Of a stretch of 30,796 bases of DNA, positions 6,351-14,167 are shown piece after piece. The DNA comes from JBOHDX01 sp050700835. GTDB lineage: Bacteria; Actinomycetota; Actinomycetes; Propionibacteriales; Nocardioidaceae. Made by a program: the position numbers and the translations under genes. Numbering within the stretch: position 1 is the stretch's first letter; every line of letters starts with the position of its first letter. The stretch is taken from positions 1 to 30,796 of the forward strand of contig JBOHDX010000071.1 of assembly GCA_050700835.1 (NCBI GenBank), given 5' to 3'. The notes below the pieces were generated by a model that saw nothing but the letters and a program-made list of their open reading frames with translations, did not search any database and had not been told where the DNA came from.

Positions 6351-8857
6351 TCCCCCTGCAACGTCGCCAGGACCTCGTCGAGGTCGTCGGGCTTGATGAG
6401 TACGTCACGGGCCTTGGAGCCCTCGCTCGGACCGACGATGCCGCGGGACTCGAGGATGTCCATCAACCTTCCTGCCTTGGCGAATCCGACCCGCAGCTTG
6501 CGCTGGAGCATCGACGTGGACCCGAACTGCGTGGACACCACCAACTCGACCGCAGCGACGACAAGGTCGAGGTCGTCGCCGATGTCGTCGTCGAGCTCAC
6601 GCCTCGCCTGCTGCGGAGCGGTTACGTCGTCGCGGTAGATCGGCGTCAGCTGGTCCTTACAGTGCTTGACCAACGCATGCACCTCGGCCTCGGTGATCCA
6701 CGCTCCCTGCAGGCGCATCGGCTTGGACGCCCCCATCGGCAGGAACAGCCCGTCACCCTGTCCGACCAGCTTCTCGGCGCCCGGCTGGTCGAGGATCACC
6801 CGGCTGTCGGCCAGCGACGAGGTCGCGAATGCCAACCTGCTGGGCACATTGGCCTTGATCAAGCCGGTGACGACGTCGACGCTCGGCCGCTGGGTGGCGA
6901 GCACGAGGTGGATCCCGGCTGCCCGCGCGAGTTGGGTGATGCGGACGATGGCGTCCTCCACGTCACGGGGCGCGATCATCATGAGGTCGGCGAGCTCGTC
7001 GACCACGACGAGCAGATAGGGGTACGGCGACAGCACGCGCTCGCTGCCCGGGGGGACGGTCACCTTCCCGGCGCGTACCGCCTTGTTGAAGTCGTCGACG
7101 TGCCGGAACCCGAACTGCGCGAGGTCGTCGTAGCGAAGGTCCATCTCACGTACGACCCACGCCAGCGCCTCGGCGGCCTTCTTGGGGCTGGTGATGATCG
7201 GCGTGATCAGGTGCGGGATGCCTTCGTAAGCGGTGAGCTCGACCCGCTTCGGGTCCACCATGATCATCCGCACGTCGTCGGGCGTGGAGCGCATCAGCAA
7301 CGACGAGACCATCGAGTTGATGAAGCTGGACTTGCCGGAGCCGGTGGCGCCGGCGACGAGCAGGTGCGGCATCTTGGCGAGGTTGGCGATGACGAAGCGG
7401 CCCTCGACGTCCTTGCCGAGGCCCACCACCATGGGGTGGTGATCGCCGCGCATCTGCGGCGAGCGCAGCACGTCGCCGAGCGACACCATCTCCTTGTCCA
7501 CGTTGGGGATCTCGATGCCGATCGCGGACTTGCCCGGGATGGGCGACAGGATCCGCACCTCCGCGGAGGCGACCGCGTACGAGATGTTCTTGCTCAGCGC
7601 GGTGACCTTCTCCACCTTCACCGCCAGGCCCAGCTCGACCTCGTACCTCGTCACGGTGGGGCCGCGGGTGTAGCCGGTCACCTGCGCGTCGATGGCGAAC
7701 TGCTCGAGCACTTCGGTGAGGGACTCCACCACGGCGTCCGAGGCGGCAGAGCGCGGCTTGTGCGGGCTGCCCTGCTTGAGCACGTCACCACTGGGCAACG
7801 TGTAGACGACGTCTCCGGACAGCGCCAACTGCTCGGCTCGACCGGGCAGCGGCGAGTGGGGCGGCGGCTGGACCGCCGCGTCGCCGGCCGCGTCCGCGGA
7901 CCCGTCGCCCAAGTGAGCCGCCGGCGTCCCGTCCGCGGTCAGCACCGGCGAGTCGTACGGCGTGTCGCCGCTGGTGGGCTCGTCGTCGGTCAATGAGCCG
8001 ACGCGACGGCGAGGACGCCTGCTATTGAGAGGTTCGAGGGGCTGCGACGCGTCGGCCTCGGGGTCCGCCTCGCCGCCGGTGGTGGACCGACCGAGCAGCC
8101 GGTCGCGCGCCCTGTGCAGGCGCTCGGGGATCGCGTGGACCGGCGTCGCCGTCACCACCAGCAGGCCGAAGCAGCTGAGCAGCGCCAACAGCGGGATCGC
8201 GACCACATCGGTGCGGAACAGTCCAACGAGCACGGCCGAGACGACGTACCCGATGGCGCCTCCGGCCTGCCGCATCGCCTCCTCGCCGCCCGACGGACGC
8301 GGCAGCCCGTGGGCGAGATGCACCAGGCCCAGGACGCCGGCGGCGAGTGCCAGCCAGCCGATGACCTGCCGCCCCGGGGGACCGTTTCGGTCTGGGTGGC
8401 GCAGCGTCCGCCAGGCGAGCACGAGCATCAGCAACGGCACGGACCAGCCCAGGACGCCTACGGACCCGGCCACGACGGTACGAATCCCGCGACCGACGGC
8501 GGTCGGCATGTCCCACCAGACGGCAGCCGCCACGATGACGCCGATGCCGATGTAGGCGAGCCCCAGCCCGTCTCGGCGCTGCTGCGGGTCGAGGTCACGC
8601 GCGACGCCACCGAGCCTTCGTGCGAGGTAGCCGAGGCCGTGGGCGATCCCGAGCCACACAGCGGCGATCCCGTGGCCGAGGGCGGCGACGGCGCGACCGA
8701 TCAGGCCAGGACCGGTGCGCGGCCGCCGAGCGGGCCGACGCCGTGAGGACGATCGACTCCGACTCGACGTGGATCGTCGGGCCTGGCTACCGGACGACCG
8801 CGAACGCGTGCTCTTAGAGCCGCGCGACCGCGGTGGGGAAGACGTGCGGGTCGCCAT
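6347..8857 (-). CDS. ftsK: DNA translocase FtsK/SpoIIIE
   Basis: 836 residues. A basic, Ser/Arg-rich N-terminus (1-50) precedes a set of transmembrane helices (about 60-240) that anchor the protein at the septum. A linker leads to the RecA-like motor: Walker A GATGSGKS at 503-510, Walker B LLVVVDE near 613-619, and VLATQRPSVDVVTGLIKANVPSR. The gamma domain (about 762-830) contains STSMLQRKLRVGFAKAGRLMD, the winged helix that reads KOPS-type DNA polarity signals. Full family length and all motifs are present, so it should be a functional chromosome translocase acting at division. ATG at 8857; the stop overlaps the next gene. The 278-bp region upstream is divergent with the plus-strand membrane gene and holds a 60-bp palindromic element. 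Confidence 0.95.
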   Translation of the reverse strand: MATRTSSPPRSRGSKSTRSRSSGSQARRSTSSRSRSSSRRRPARRPRTGPGLIGRAVAALGHGIAAVWLGIAHGLGYLARRLGGVARDLDPQQRRDGLGLAYIGIGVIVAAAVWWDMPTAVGRGIRTVVAGSVGVLGWSVPLLMLVLAWRTLRHPDRNGPPGRQVIGWLALAAGVLGLVHLAHGLPRPSGGEEAMRQAGGAIGYVVSAVLVGLFRTDVVAIPLLALLSCFGLLVVTATPVHAIPERLHRARDRLLGRSTTGGEADPEADASQPLEPLNSRRPRRRVGSLTDDEPTSGDTPYDSPVLTADGTPAAHLGDGSADAAGDAAVQPPPHSPLPGRAEQLALSGDVVYTLPSGDVLKQGSPHKPRSAASDAVVESLTEVLEQFAIDAQVTGYTRGPTVTRYEVELGLAVKVEKVTALSKNISYAVASAEVRILSPIPGKSAIGIEIPNVDKEMVSLGDVLRSPQMRGDHHPMVVGLGKDVEGRFVIANLAKMPHLLVAGATGSGKSSFINSMVSSLLMRSTPDDVRMIMVDPKRVELTAYEGIPHLITPIITSPKKAAEALAWVVREMDLRYDDLAQFGFRHVDDFNKAVRAGKVTVPPGSERVLSPYPYLLVVVDELADLMMIAPRDVEDAIVRITQLARAAGIHLVLATQRPSVDVVTGLIKANVPSRLAFATSSLADSRVILDQPGAEKLVGQGDGLFLPMGASKPMRLQGAWITEAEVHALVKHCKDQLTPIYRDDVTAPQQARRELDDDIGDDLDLVVAAVELVVSTQFGSTSMLQRKLRVGFAKAGRLMDILESRGIVGPSEGSKARDVLIKPDDLDEVLATLQGE

Positions 8858-8923
8858 GCCGTGAGGCTAACCGTTTGTCCCATCCGCCACACGTGTCCCA
8901 CGCCGAACACCCGTGGCGGGCCC

Positions 8924-8983
8924 GCCACGAAAGAATCGACAACGGGGTCGCCCCGGCCGCGGCAATGTCGATTGTTTCGTCGG
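8924..8983. repeat. 60-bp palindromic element, copy 1 (family A)
   Basis: Left arm 8924-8943, 20-bp centre 8944-8963, right arm 8964-8983. The right arm differs from that of the copy at 18511-18570 only at AATGTCGATTGTTTCGTCGG positions 11-12; the arms pair at 15 of 20 positions. It sits in the divergent gap between ftsK and the plus-strand membrane gene. The rest of this gap (8858-9135) must hold the two promoters; I see no gene in it. Confidence 0.8.
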
Positions 8984-9135
8984 CCGCCGGCCGGGCAGGA
9001 CCACACCCAGAACCACCCACGGGGCCCGGGCCGCCGCGGGGCCCGCTGCGGCTCGACCTGCGACTTTGCGCTATCAGGTGATACTGGAAGCGACGGGTCG
9101 GATCGTCCTGGTCCGGCACGGTAGCGCGAAGTGAG

Positions 9136-9720
9136 ATGGTCACAATGACTACCACAAGTCACACGGGCTTCCACGTCGGCATGTGGGAGCGAACGCATGT
9201 CCCGCGTACCAAGGGGGCCTTCAGCGGGATCGTGCTCGTTCTGCTCGGCATCTGGGGCGGGATCATCCCGTTCGTGGGGCCGGAGTTCGGGTACGCCTAC
9301 ACACCGGACACGGCGTGGCACTACACCGTGGGCCGGTTGTGGTTGGAGATCCTTCCGGCCGCCGCCGTCATCCTCGGCGGGTTGTGCCTGCTCGGCAGCG
9401 CGAACCGCATGGTCGCGGTGTTCGGCGGCTGGCTGGCCGCGGTCGCGGGCGCCTGGTTCGCCATCGGGCCGGCTGTCAGCATGCTGTGGAACGGCGGCGT
9501 ACCGGCAGCGGGCGCGCCAGCCGGCAGTAGCACGTTGGACGTGACGGTGGAGCAGATCGGGTTCTTCACCGGGCTGGGAGTCGTCGTGGTCTTCCTCGCG
9601 GCGCTCGCACTCGGCCGCATGACGGTGGTCGGGGTCCGCGACCTGCGTGAGCCGGTACGCATGCCCCCTGCCGAGCCGACCATGGACGAGCGGTCAGCCG
9701 AGCTGGGCAACCGCGCCTGA
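9136..9720 (+). CDS. Conserved actinobacterial membrane protein of unknown function
   Basis: 194 residues with four predicted transmembrane helices: about 29-46 (FSGIVLVLLGIWGGIIPF), 71-91, 95-117 and 141-163, and a charged C-terminal tail. An invariant-looking extracellular stretch, GPEFGYAYTPDTAWHYTVGRLWLEILP, separates helices 1 and 2. I recognise the general type from actinobacterial genomes but know no function. It is the only plus-strand gene in an otherwise minus-strand 13-kb block, divergent from ftsK and convergent with RNase J. Start is uncertain: ATG at 9136, 9145 and 9181 are all in frame, and none has a strong ribosome binding site. Confidence 0.75.
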   Translation: MVTMTTTSHTGFHVGMWERTHVPRTKGAFSGIVLVLLGIWGGIIPFVGPEFGYAYTPDTAWHYTVGRLWLEILPAAAVILGGLCLLGSANRMVAVFGGWLAAVAGAWFAIGPAVSMLWNGGVPAAGAPAGSSTLDVTVEQIGFFTGLGVVVVFLAALALGRMTVVGVRDLREPVRMPPAEPTMDERSAELGNRA

Positions 9721-9724
9721 ACAA

Positions 9725-9842
9725 CCGGCGGGCCGAAGCCCGCGGACCGGCGGACCAAAACCCGCGGACCGGCAGGCCAAAACCCGCGGACGGGCGGGCC
9801 ACAAACCGCGGACCGCCGGGCCAAAACCCGCGGACCGGCGGA
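9725..9842. repeat. 22-bp tandem array, 5.4 copies
   Basis: Units of CCGGCGGGCCAAAACCCGCG plus GA at 9725-9746, 9747-9768, 9769-9790, 9791-9812 and 9813-9834, then 8 bases of a sixth. Each unit can fold as a small hairpin (CGGG/CCCG around an A-rich loop) and carries CCGCGG. It fills the whole gap between the convergent membrane gene and RNase J, so it may serve as a two-way transcription terminator. Confidence 0.92.
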
Positions 9843-9847
9843 TGGGG

Positions 9848-11539
9848 TCAGGCTTCGAGGACGACCGGGATGATCATGGGGCGCCGGCGGATCTTGCCGG
9901 ACACCCAGCGACCGACTGTGCGCCGGATGATCTGCTGCAGTTGATAGCTGTCGGTGACCCCGTCGCGAACGGCGACGTTCAGCGCGTCCTCGAGCTGTGG
10001 CCGGATGGTGTCGAAGACCCCCTCGTCCTCGGCGAAGCCGCGGGCATGGATCTCGGGCCCACTGACGATCTTGGCGGTGACCGAGTCGACGACGACGATG
10101 ACGGAGATGAAGCCTTCCTCGCCGAGGATGCGACGGTCCTTCAGCTCCGACTCGGTGATGTCTCCGACCGACGAGCCGTCGACGAAGACGTACCCGCAGT
10201 CGACCTTGCCCGACACCCGCGCCTTGCCGTTGGCGAGGTCAACGCAGACGCCGTCCTCGGCCACGACGACCCGCTTCGGAGGTACGCCGGTCGCCAGTGC
10301 GAGGGCCGCGTTCGCGTGCAGGTGGCGGATCTCGCCGTGCACCGGCATCACATTGCGCGGCCGCACGATGTTGTAGCAGTACAGCAGCTCGCCGGCGCTC
10401 GCATGCCCGGACACGTGCACCAACGCGTTGCCCTTATGCACGACTCGCGCACCCCAGCGAGTCAGCCCGTTGATCACGCGGTAGACGGCGTTCTCGTTGC
10501 CGGGGATTAGGCTGGACGCGAGCACCACCGTGTCACCAGGCTGGATCCGGACGGAGTCGTGGGTCCCAGCGGCGATCCGGGACAGAGCGGCCATCGGCTC
10601 GCCCTGCGAACCGGTCGACACGAGCACGATCTCCTCGGGCTTGTAGTTGCCGATCTCCCGACCATCCACGAGTACGCCCGGCGGCACCCGCAGGTAGCCG
10701 AGGTCGTGCGCGATCGCCATGTTGCGGATCATCGAGCGTCCGATGTAGGCCACCTTGCGTCCGTGCGCGACCGCGGCGTCCATGACCTGCTGGACGCGGT
10801 GCACGTGGGAGGCGAAGCAGGCCACCACCACGCGCTGCTCGCTCGAGGCGAAGACGCGGTCCAGCATCGGCGCGATGTCGCGTTCCGCCGTGGTGAACCC
10901 CGGCACGTCGGCGTTGGTCGAGTCGACCATGAACAGGTCGACACCGGCTTCGCCGAGCCTGGCGAACGCACGCAGGTCGGTGATGCGTCCGTCGAGTGGC
11001 AACTGGTCCATCTTGAAGTCGCCGGTGTGCAGCACGGTGCCCGCGTCCGTGCGGATGGCCACCGCGAGGGCGTCCGGGATCGAGTGGTTCACCGCGACGA
11101 ACTCGAGGTCGAACGGCCCGAGCGTCAATCGCTCCCCCTCGGCCACGACGGTGCGCGGCACCTCCTTGAGCCGGTGCTCCCGCAGCTTCGCGTCGAGCAG
11201 GGCCAGTGTCAGCCGGGAACCGATCAGCCCGATGTCGCCGCGTTCGCGCAGGAGGTACGGCACGCCGCCGATGTGGTCCTCGTGCCCGTGCGTCAACACG
11301 ATGCCGACGATGTCTGCGAGCCGGTCCCGGATCGACTCGAAGTCGGGCAAGATCAGGTCGACCCCCGGTTGGTGATCCTCCGGGAACAACACTCCGCAGT
11401 CCACGACGAGCAGCTTGCCGGCGTACTCGAAGACGGTCATGTTGCGGCCGACGTCACCGAGCCCACCGAGCGGCGTGACCCGCAGCGTCCCCTTGGCCAG
11501 CTTGGGCGGGGCCGACAGCTCAGGATGCGCGTGACTCAT
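9848..11539 (-). CDS. rnj: Ribonuclease J
   Basis: 563 residues of the metallo-beta-lactamase/beta-CASP family. RNase J degrades and matures RNA as an endonuclease and 5'-3' exonuclease. The zinc motif H84-G-H86-E-D88-H89 (VLTHGHEDHIGG) is intact, as are GDFKMD, VDSTNAD and the beta-CASP segments HVHRVQQVMDAA, STGSQGEPMAAL and VHVSGHAS. A C-terminal domain follows from about residue 450. Full length for the family. ATG at 11539 is preceded by a GGAGGA about 8 bases upstream. The dapA stop lies 45 bases upstream; the dapA-rnj pair is conserved in actinobacteria (for example mycobacteria). Confidence 0.95.
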   Translation of the reverse strand: MSHAHPELSAPPKLAKGTLRVTPLGGLGDVGRNMTVFEYAGKLLVVDCGVLFPEDHQPGVDLILPDFESIRDRLADIVGIVLTHGHEDHIGGVPYLLRERGDIGLIGSRLTLALLDAKLREHRLKEVPRTVVAEGERLTLGPFDLEFVAVNHSIPDALAVAIRTDAGTVLHTGDFKMDQLPLDGRITDLRAFARLGEAGVDLFMVDSTNADVPGFTTAERDIAPMLDRVFASSEQRVVVACFASHVHRVQQVMDAAVAHGRKVAYIGRSMIRNMAIAHDLGYLRVPPGVLVDGREIGNYKPEEIVLVSTGSQGEPMAALSRIAAGTHDSVRIQPGDTVVLASSLIPGNENAVYRVINGLTRWGARVVHKGNALVHVSGHASAGELLYCYNIVRPRNVMPVHGEIRHLHANAALALATGVPPKRVVVAEDGVCVDLANGKARVSGKVDCGYVFVDGSSVGDITESELKDRRILGEEGFISVIVVVDSVTAKIVSGPEIHARGFAEDEGVFDTIRPQLEDALNVAVRDGVTDSYQLQQIIRRTVGRWVSGKIRRRPMIIPVVLEA

Positions 11540-11584
11540 CGGACGGGTTCCTCCATGACGTAGGCGTGCTCGGTCATCGGTTGG

Positions 11585-12478
11585 TCACAACAGGCCGGCC
11601 GCCGCCAGGTCCTGGCGCAGCAGCGCCACCTCGTCCTCGCCAGCCTCGGTCAGCGGCGCCCGCGTGGTGCGGTTCGACAGGACGCCGAGCAGCTGCAGCC
11701 CTGCCTTGGCGGTGATGGCGCCCTGGGTGCGCGTCATCACGCCGCGCACGGCCGGCAACAGCGACTGGTGGATCTCGCGCGCCGCGGCGATGTCACCGGA
11801 CACCGCGGCGCGGACCATCGCCGCGTACTCCCGGGGAGCGACGTGCGCCACCACGGAGACGATGCCGACGGCGCCGTGGGCCAGCCATGCCAGGTTGAGG
11901 GCGTCGTCACCGGAGTAGAAGACGAGCCCGGTCTCGCGCATCACCCACGAGCCGGCGTACAGGTCGCCTGACGCCTCCTTGACCGCGACGATCCGCGGGT
12001 GCGCATCGAGGGCGAGCAGGGTGTCATGGCTGAGCTTGGTGCCGGTACGCCCAGGGATGTCGTAGACCATGACCGGCAGATCGCTCACGTCCGCGCAGGC
12101 CCGCATGTGCGCGACGATCCCGGCCTGCGGCGGCTTGGAGTAGTAGGGCGTGACCACCAGAGCGCCGTTGGCGCCGAGCTTGGCGGCCTGCTGGGCAAGG
12201 TGCACCGAGTGCGCCGTGTCGTTGGTACCCACTCCGGCCACCACATGGGCGCGGTGCCCGACCGCCTCGACCACCGCGGACAGCAGCCGACCCATCTCGT
12301 CGTCGGTGGTGGTCGGGCTCTCGCCGGTGGTGCCGCTCACCACCAGTCCGTCGTTGCCGTTGTCAACGAGGTACGTCGCGACCCGCGCGGCCGCGTCCAG
12401 GTCGAGGCTGCCGTCGGCGGCGAACGGTGTGACCATGGCGGTCAGCACTCGACCGAAGGGCGCTGCCGACTCATTCAT
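11585..12478 (-). CDS. dapA: 4-hydroxy-tetrahydrodipicolinate synthase
   Basis: 297 residues, a TIM-barrel Schiff-base enzyme. It condenses pyruvate with aspartate semialdehyde, the committed step to diaminopimelate and lysine. The Schiff-base lysine is K167 in VAVKEASGD; the proton-relay tyrosine is Y139 in VMVYDIPGRTGT; the GTTGE loop is at 49-53 and YYSKP at 112-116. A GAGGA directly abuts the ATG at 12478, too close to be a good ribosome binding site, and an in-frame TGA two codons upstream excludes an earlier start. The 229-bp upstream gap carries two copies of a 45-bp repeat. The next pathway gene, dapB, is at 27672-28466. Confidence 0.95.
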   Translation of the reverse strand: MNESAAPFGRVLTAMVTPFAADGSLDLDAAARVATYLVDNGNDGLVVSGTTGESPTTTDDEMGRLLSAVVEAVGHRAHVVAGVGTNDTAHSVHLAQQAAKLGANGALVVTPYYSKPPQAGIVAHMRACADVSDLPVMVYDIPGRTGTKLSHDTLLALDAHPRIVAVKEASGDLYAGSWVMRETGLVFYSGDDALNLAWLAHGAVGIVSVVAHVAPREYAAMVRAAVSGDIAAAREIHQSLLPAVRGVMTRTQGAITAKAGLQLLGVLSNRTTRAPLTEAGEDEVALLRQDLAAAGLL

Positions 12479-12499
12479 TCCTCAAACCCACATCTCCCC

Positions 12500-12590
12500 C
12501 GACTCCCTCGCCGCGATCCGACAGTTACGCACGCCACGGCCCCCGCGACTCCCTCGCCGCGATCCGACAGTTACGCACGCCACGGCCCCC
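12500..12590. repeat. 45-bp direct repeat x2 upstream of dapA (contains 20-bp box of family C)
   Basis: Copies at 12500-12544 and 12546-12590 are identical. Each contains GATCCGACAGTTACGCACGC (12515-12534 and 12561-12580), a 20-bp box found again at 30769-30788 upstream of kynA, in the same orientation relative to the downstream minus-strand gene. The nearer box is about 37 bases from the dapA start. The remainder of the dfrA-dapA gap (12591-12707) shows no gene. Confidence 0.9.
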
Positions 12591-12707
12591 GGGGGCGCGC
12601 GGCAGGAGGCAACGCGGTGTCCGGTTCATGCCGCCACGCTACCGGCTCGCCACCTCACGATGGGGACGCGCGTCCCGCGCCGAGGTCTGCCACCTGCGCG
12701 CGCACCG

Positions 12708-13193
12708 TCAGCACCGGGCGTACGTCACCCAGGCGAAGCCGTCGCGCTGCTCGCGGGCGGTCTCGCGCCAGACCAATGCGTCGATCCGAGGAAAGTGCAC
12801 GTCGCCCTCGAGGTCGGCGTCGACATGGGTGATCTCGAGCCGGGTCGCGTGCTCCAGCGCACCGGCATAGACCTCGCCCCCACCGGCGACGAACACCTCG
12901 TGGTCGATCACAGCCGCGCGGGCAAGGGCGTCCTCGACCGACCCTGCCACCAGCACGCCGACGGCGGCCCAGTCCGACTGCCGGGTGACGACCACGGTGG
13001 TACGCCCGGGCAGCGCTCGGCCGATCGAGTCATACGTCTTGCGGCCCATCACCAGCACGTGGCCCAGCGTCAACGCCTTGAACCGCCTCAGGTCCTCGCT
13101 CGACCGCCAGGCCAGGTCGCCGTCGCGCCCGATGACTCCGTTGGCCGCCACCGCGGCGATCAGCGTGACGCGGCGCGCATCGGACCCGCTCAC
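12708..13193 (-). CDS. dfrA: Dihydrofolate reductase
   Basis: 161 residues, the normal size. It reduces dihydrofolate to tetrahydrofolate with NADPH, regenerating what thymidylate synthase consumes; thyA lies directly upstream. Typical features are the AANGVIGRDGDLAW start, the catalytic acidic residue in SSEDLRRFK, the NADPH-binding VMGRKTYDSIGRALPGR and VFVAGGGEVY. The substrate loop reads L-A-W-R-S-S-E-D, where LPWxxPED is usual, so both prolines are replaced. GTG at 13193 is chosen because it follows the thyA stop by 7 bases and gives the right length; the frame continues upstream into thyA without homology. Confidence 0.93.
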   Translation of the reverse strand: MSGSDARRVTLIAAVAANGVIGRDGDLAWRSSEDLRRFKALTLGHVLVMGRKTYDSIGRALPGRTTVVVTRQSDWAAVGVLVAGSVEDALARAAVIDHEVFVAGGGEVYAGALEHATRLEITHVDADLEGDVHFPRIDALVWRETAREQRDGFAWVTYARC

Positions 13194-13200
13194 GCCCGGG

Positions 13201-13995
13201 TCATACGGCGATCGGCGCCTTGATGCCCGGATGTGGGTCGTACCCGGCAAGCTTGATCGAGTCGAGGGTGAAGCCGTCGATGCCGTGCACACCGGGGTCG
13301 AGCCAGAGCTCCGGCAGCGCCCGCGGCTCCCGGGTCAGCTGCAGGCGGGCCTGGTCGATGTGGTTGACGTACAGATGCGCGTCCCCGAGCGTGTGCACGA
13401 AGTCGCCGACACCCAGGTCACAGACCTGAGCGACCATGTGGGTGAGCAGGGCGTACGACGCGATGTTGAACGGAACGCCGAGGAACACGTCGGCTGAGCG
13501 TTGGTACAGCTGGCACGACATTCGGCCGTCCGCGACGTAGAACTGGAACATCGTGTGGCACGGCGGCAGCGCCATGTCGGGTACGTCGGCGACGTTCCAG
13601 GCGCTGACCAGGTGTCGTCGCGAGTCAGGATTGGCCTTGATCTGGTCGATCACGTGCGCGATCTGGTCGACGTTTCGACCGTCCGGCGTTGGCCAGGACC
13701 GCCACTGGTGCCCATAGACCGGACCGAGGTCGCCCTGCTCGTCGGCCCACTCGTCCCAGATGGACACCCCGTGCTCCTGCAGCCAAGCGACGTTGGTGTC
13801 GCCGCGCAGGAACCACAGCAGCTCGGCGAACACCGAGCGGGTGTGGACCTTCTTGGTCGTGACCAACGGGAAGCCCGCGGACAAGTCGAACCGCATCTGG
13901 TGCCCGAACACGCTCAGCGTGCCGGTGCCCGTCCGGTCGTCCTTGCGCACGCCCTGGGCCAGAACGGTGTCGAGGAGGTGGAGGTACTGCCGCAT
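13201..13995 (-). CDS. thyA: Thymidylate synthase ThyA
   Basis: 264 residues, the exact length of E. coli ThyA. It methylates dUMP to dTMP using methylene-tetrahydrofolate. The catalytic cysteine is in ALPPCHTMFQFYV. Also present are the phosphate-binding RTGTGT and RRH arginines, YQRSADVFLGVPFNIASYA and the HLYVNHIDQARLQL segment. ATG at 13995 (MRQYLHLL) is chosen over an earlier in-frame start at 14043, which would add 16 non-homologous residues. It forms an operon with dfrA. The gap upstream (13996-14167) holds a 16-bp direct repeat and a long hairpin. Confidence 0.95.
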   Translation of the reverse strand: MRQYLHLLDTVLAQGVRKDDRTGTGTLSVFGHQMRFDLSAGFPLVTTKKVHTRSVFAELLWFLRGDTNVAWLQEHGVSIWDEWADEQGDLGPVYGHQWRSWPTPDGRNVDQIAHVIDQIKANPDSRRHLVSAWNVADVPDMALPPCHTMFQFYVADGRMSCQLYQRSADVFLGVPFNIASYALLTHMVAQVCDLGVGDFVHTLGDAHLYVNHIDQARLQLTREPRALPELWLDPGVHGIDGFTLDSIKLAGYDPHPGIKAPIAV

Positions 13996-14009
13996 GAACC
14001 GACCATAAC

Positions 14010-14041
14010 CGCGCCGGGCGACAACCGCGCCGGGCGACAAC
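14010..14041. repeat. 16-bp perfect tandem repeat upstream of thyA
   Basis: CGCGCCGGGCGACAAC occurs at 14010-14025 and again at 14026-14041. It lies 15 bases upstream of the thyA start and may overlap its promoter or leader. Confidence 0.85.
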
Positions 14042-14085
14042 ACCGCGGCGCGGCGACCACCGGGCTCCGGTCAGCCGCCTGGCTC

Positions 14086-14144
14086 GCAATCGGCGCGAAA
14101 CGGCGGCCAAACCCGACCGACGGCCGCCACTTCGCGCCGATTGC
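14086..14144. terminator. Long hairpin between paaE and thyA (possible terminator or REP-like element)
   Basis: Arms 14086-14108 and 14122-14144 are 23 bases each and pair with only two mismatches around a 13-base loop; outer arm GCAATCGGCGCGAA pairs with TTCGCGCCGATTGC. It starts 24 bases beyond the paaE stop, on the same strand as thyA. Transcription from paaE would form it, so it could end the paa operon. No T-tract follows, so a REP-like role is equally possible. Confidence 0.65.
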
Positions 14145-14167
14145 TGGGGACGGCGCTGACTGAGGCG

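Noticed and set aside
9725..9842. 22-bp units as a CRISPR array
   Set aside because: No spacers exist between units; it is a contiguous tandem repeat.
9954..11563. Long plus-strand open frames opposite the RNase J gene
   Set aside because: They are antisense shadows of a clearly conserved gene; His/Val/Asp/Arg-rich composition is typical of such artefacts.
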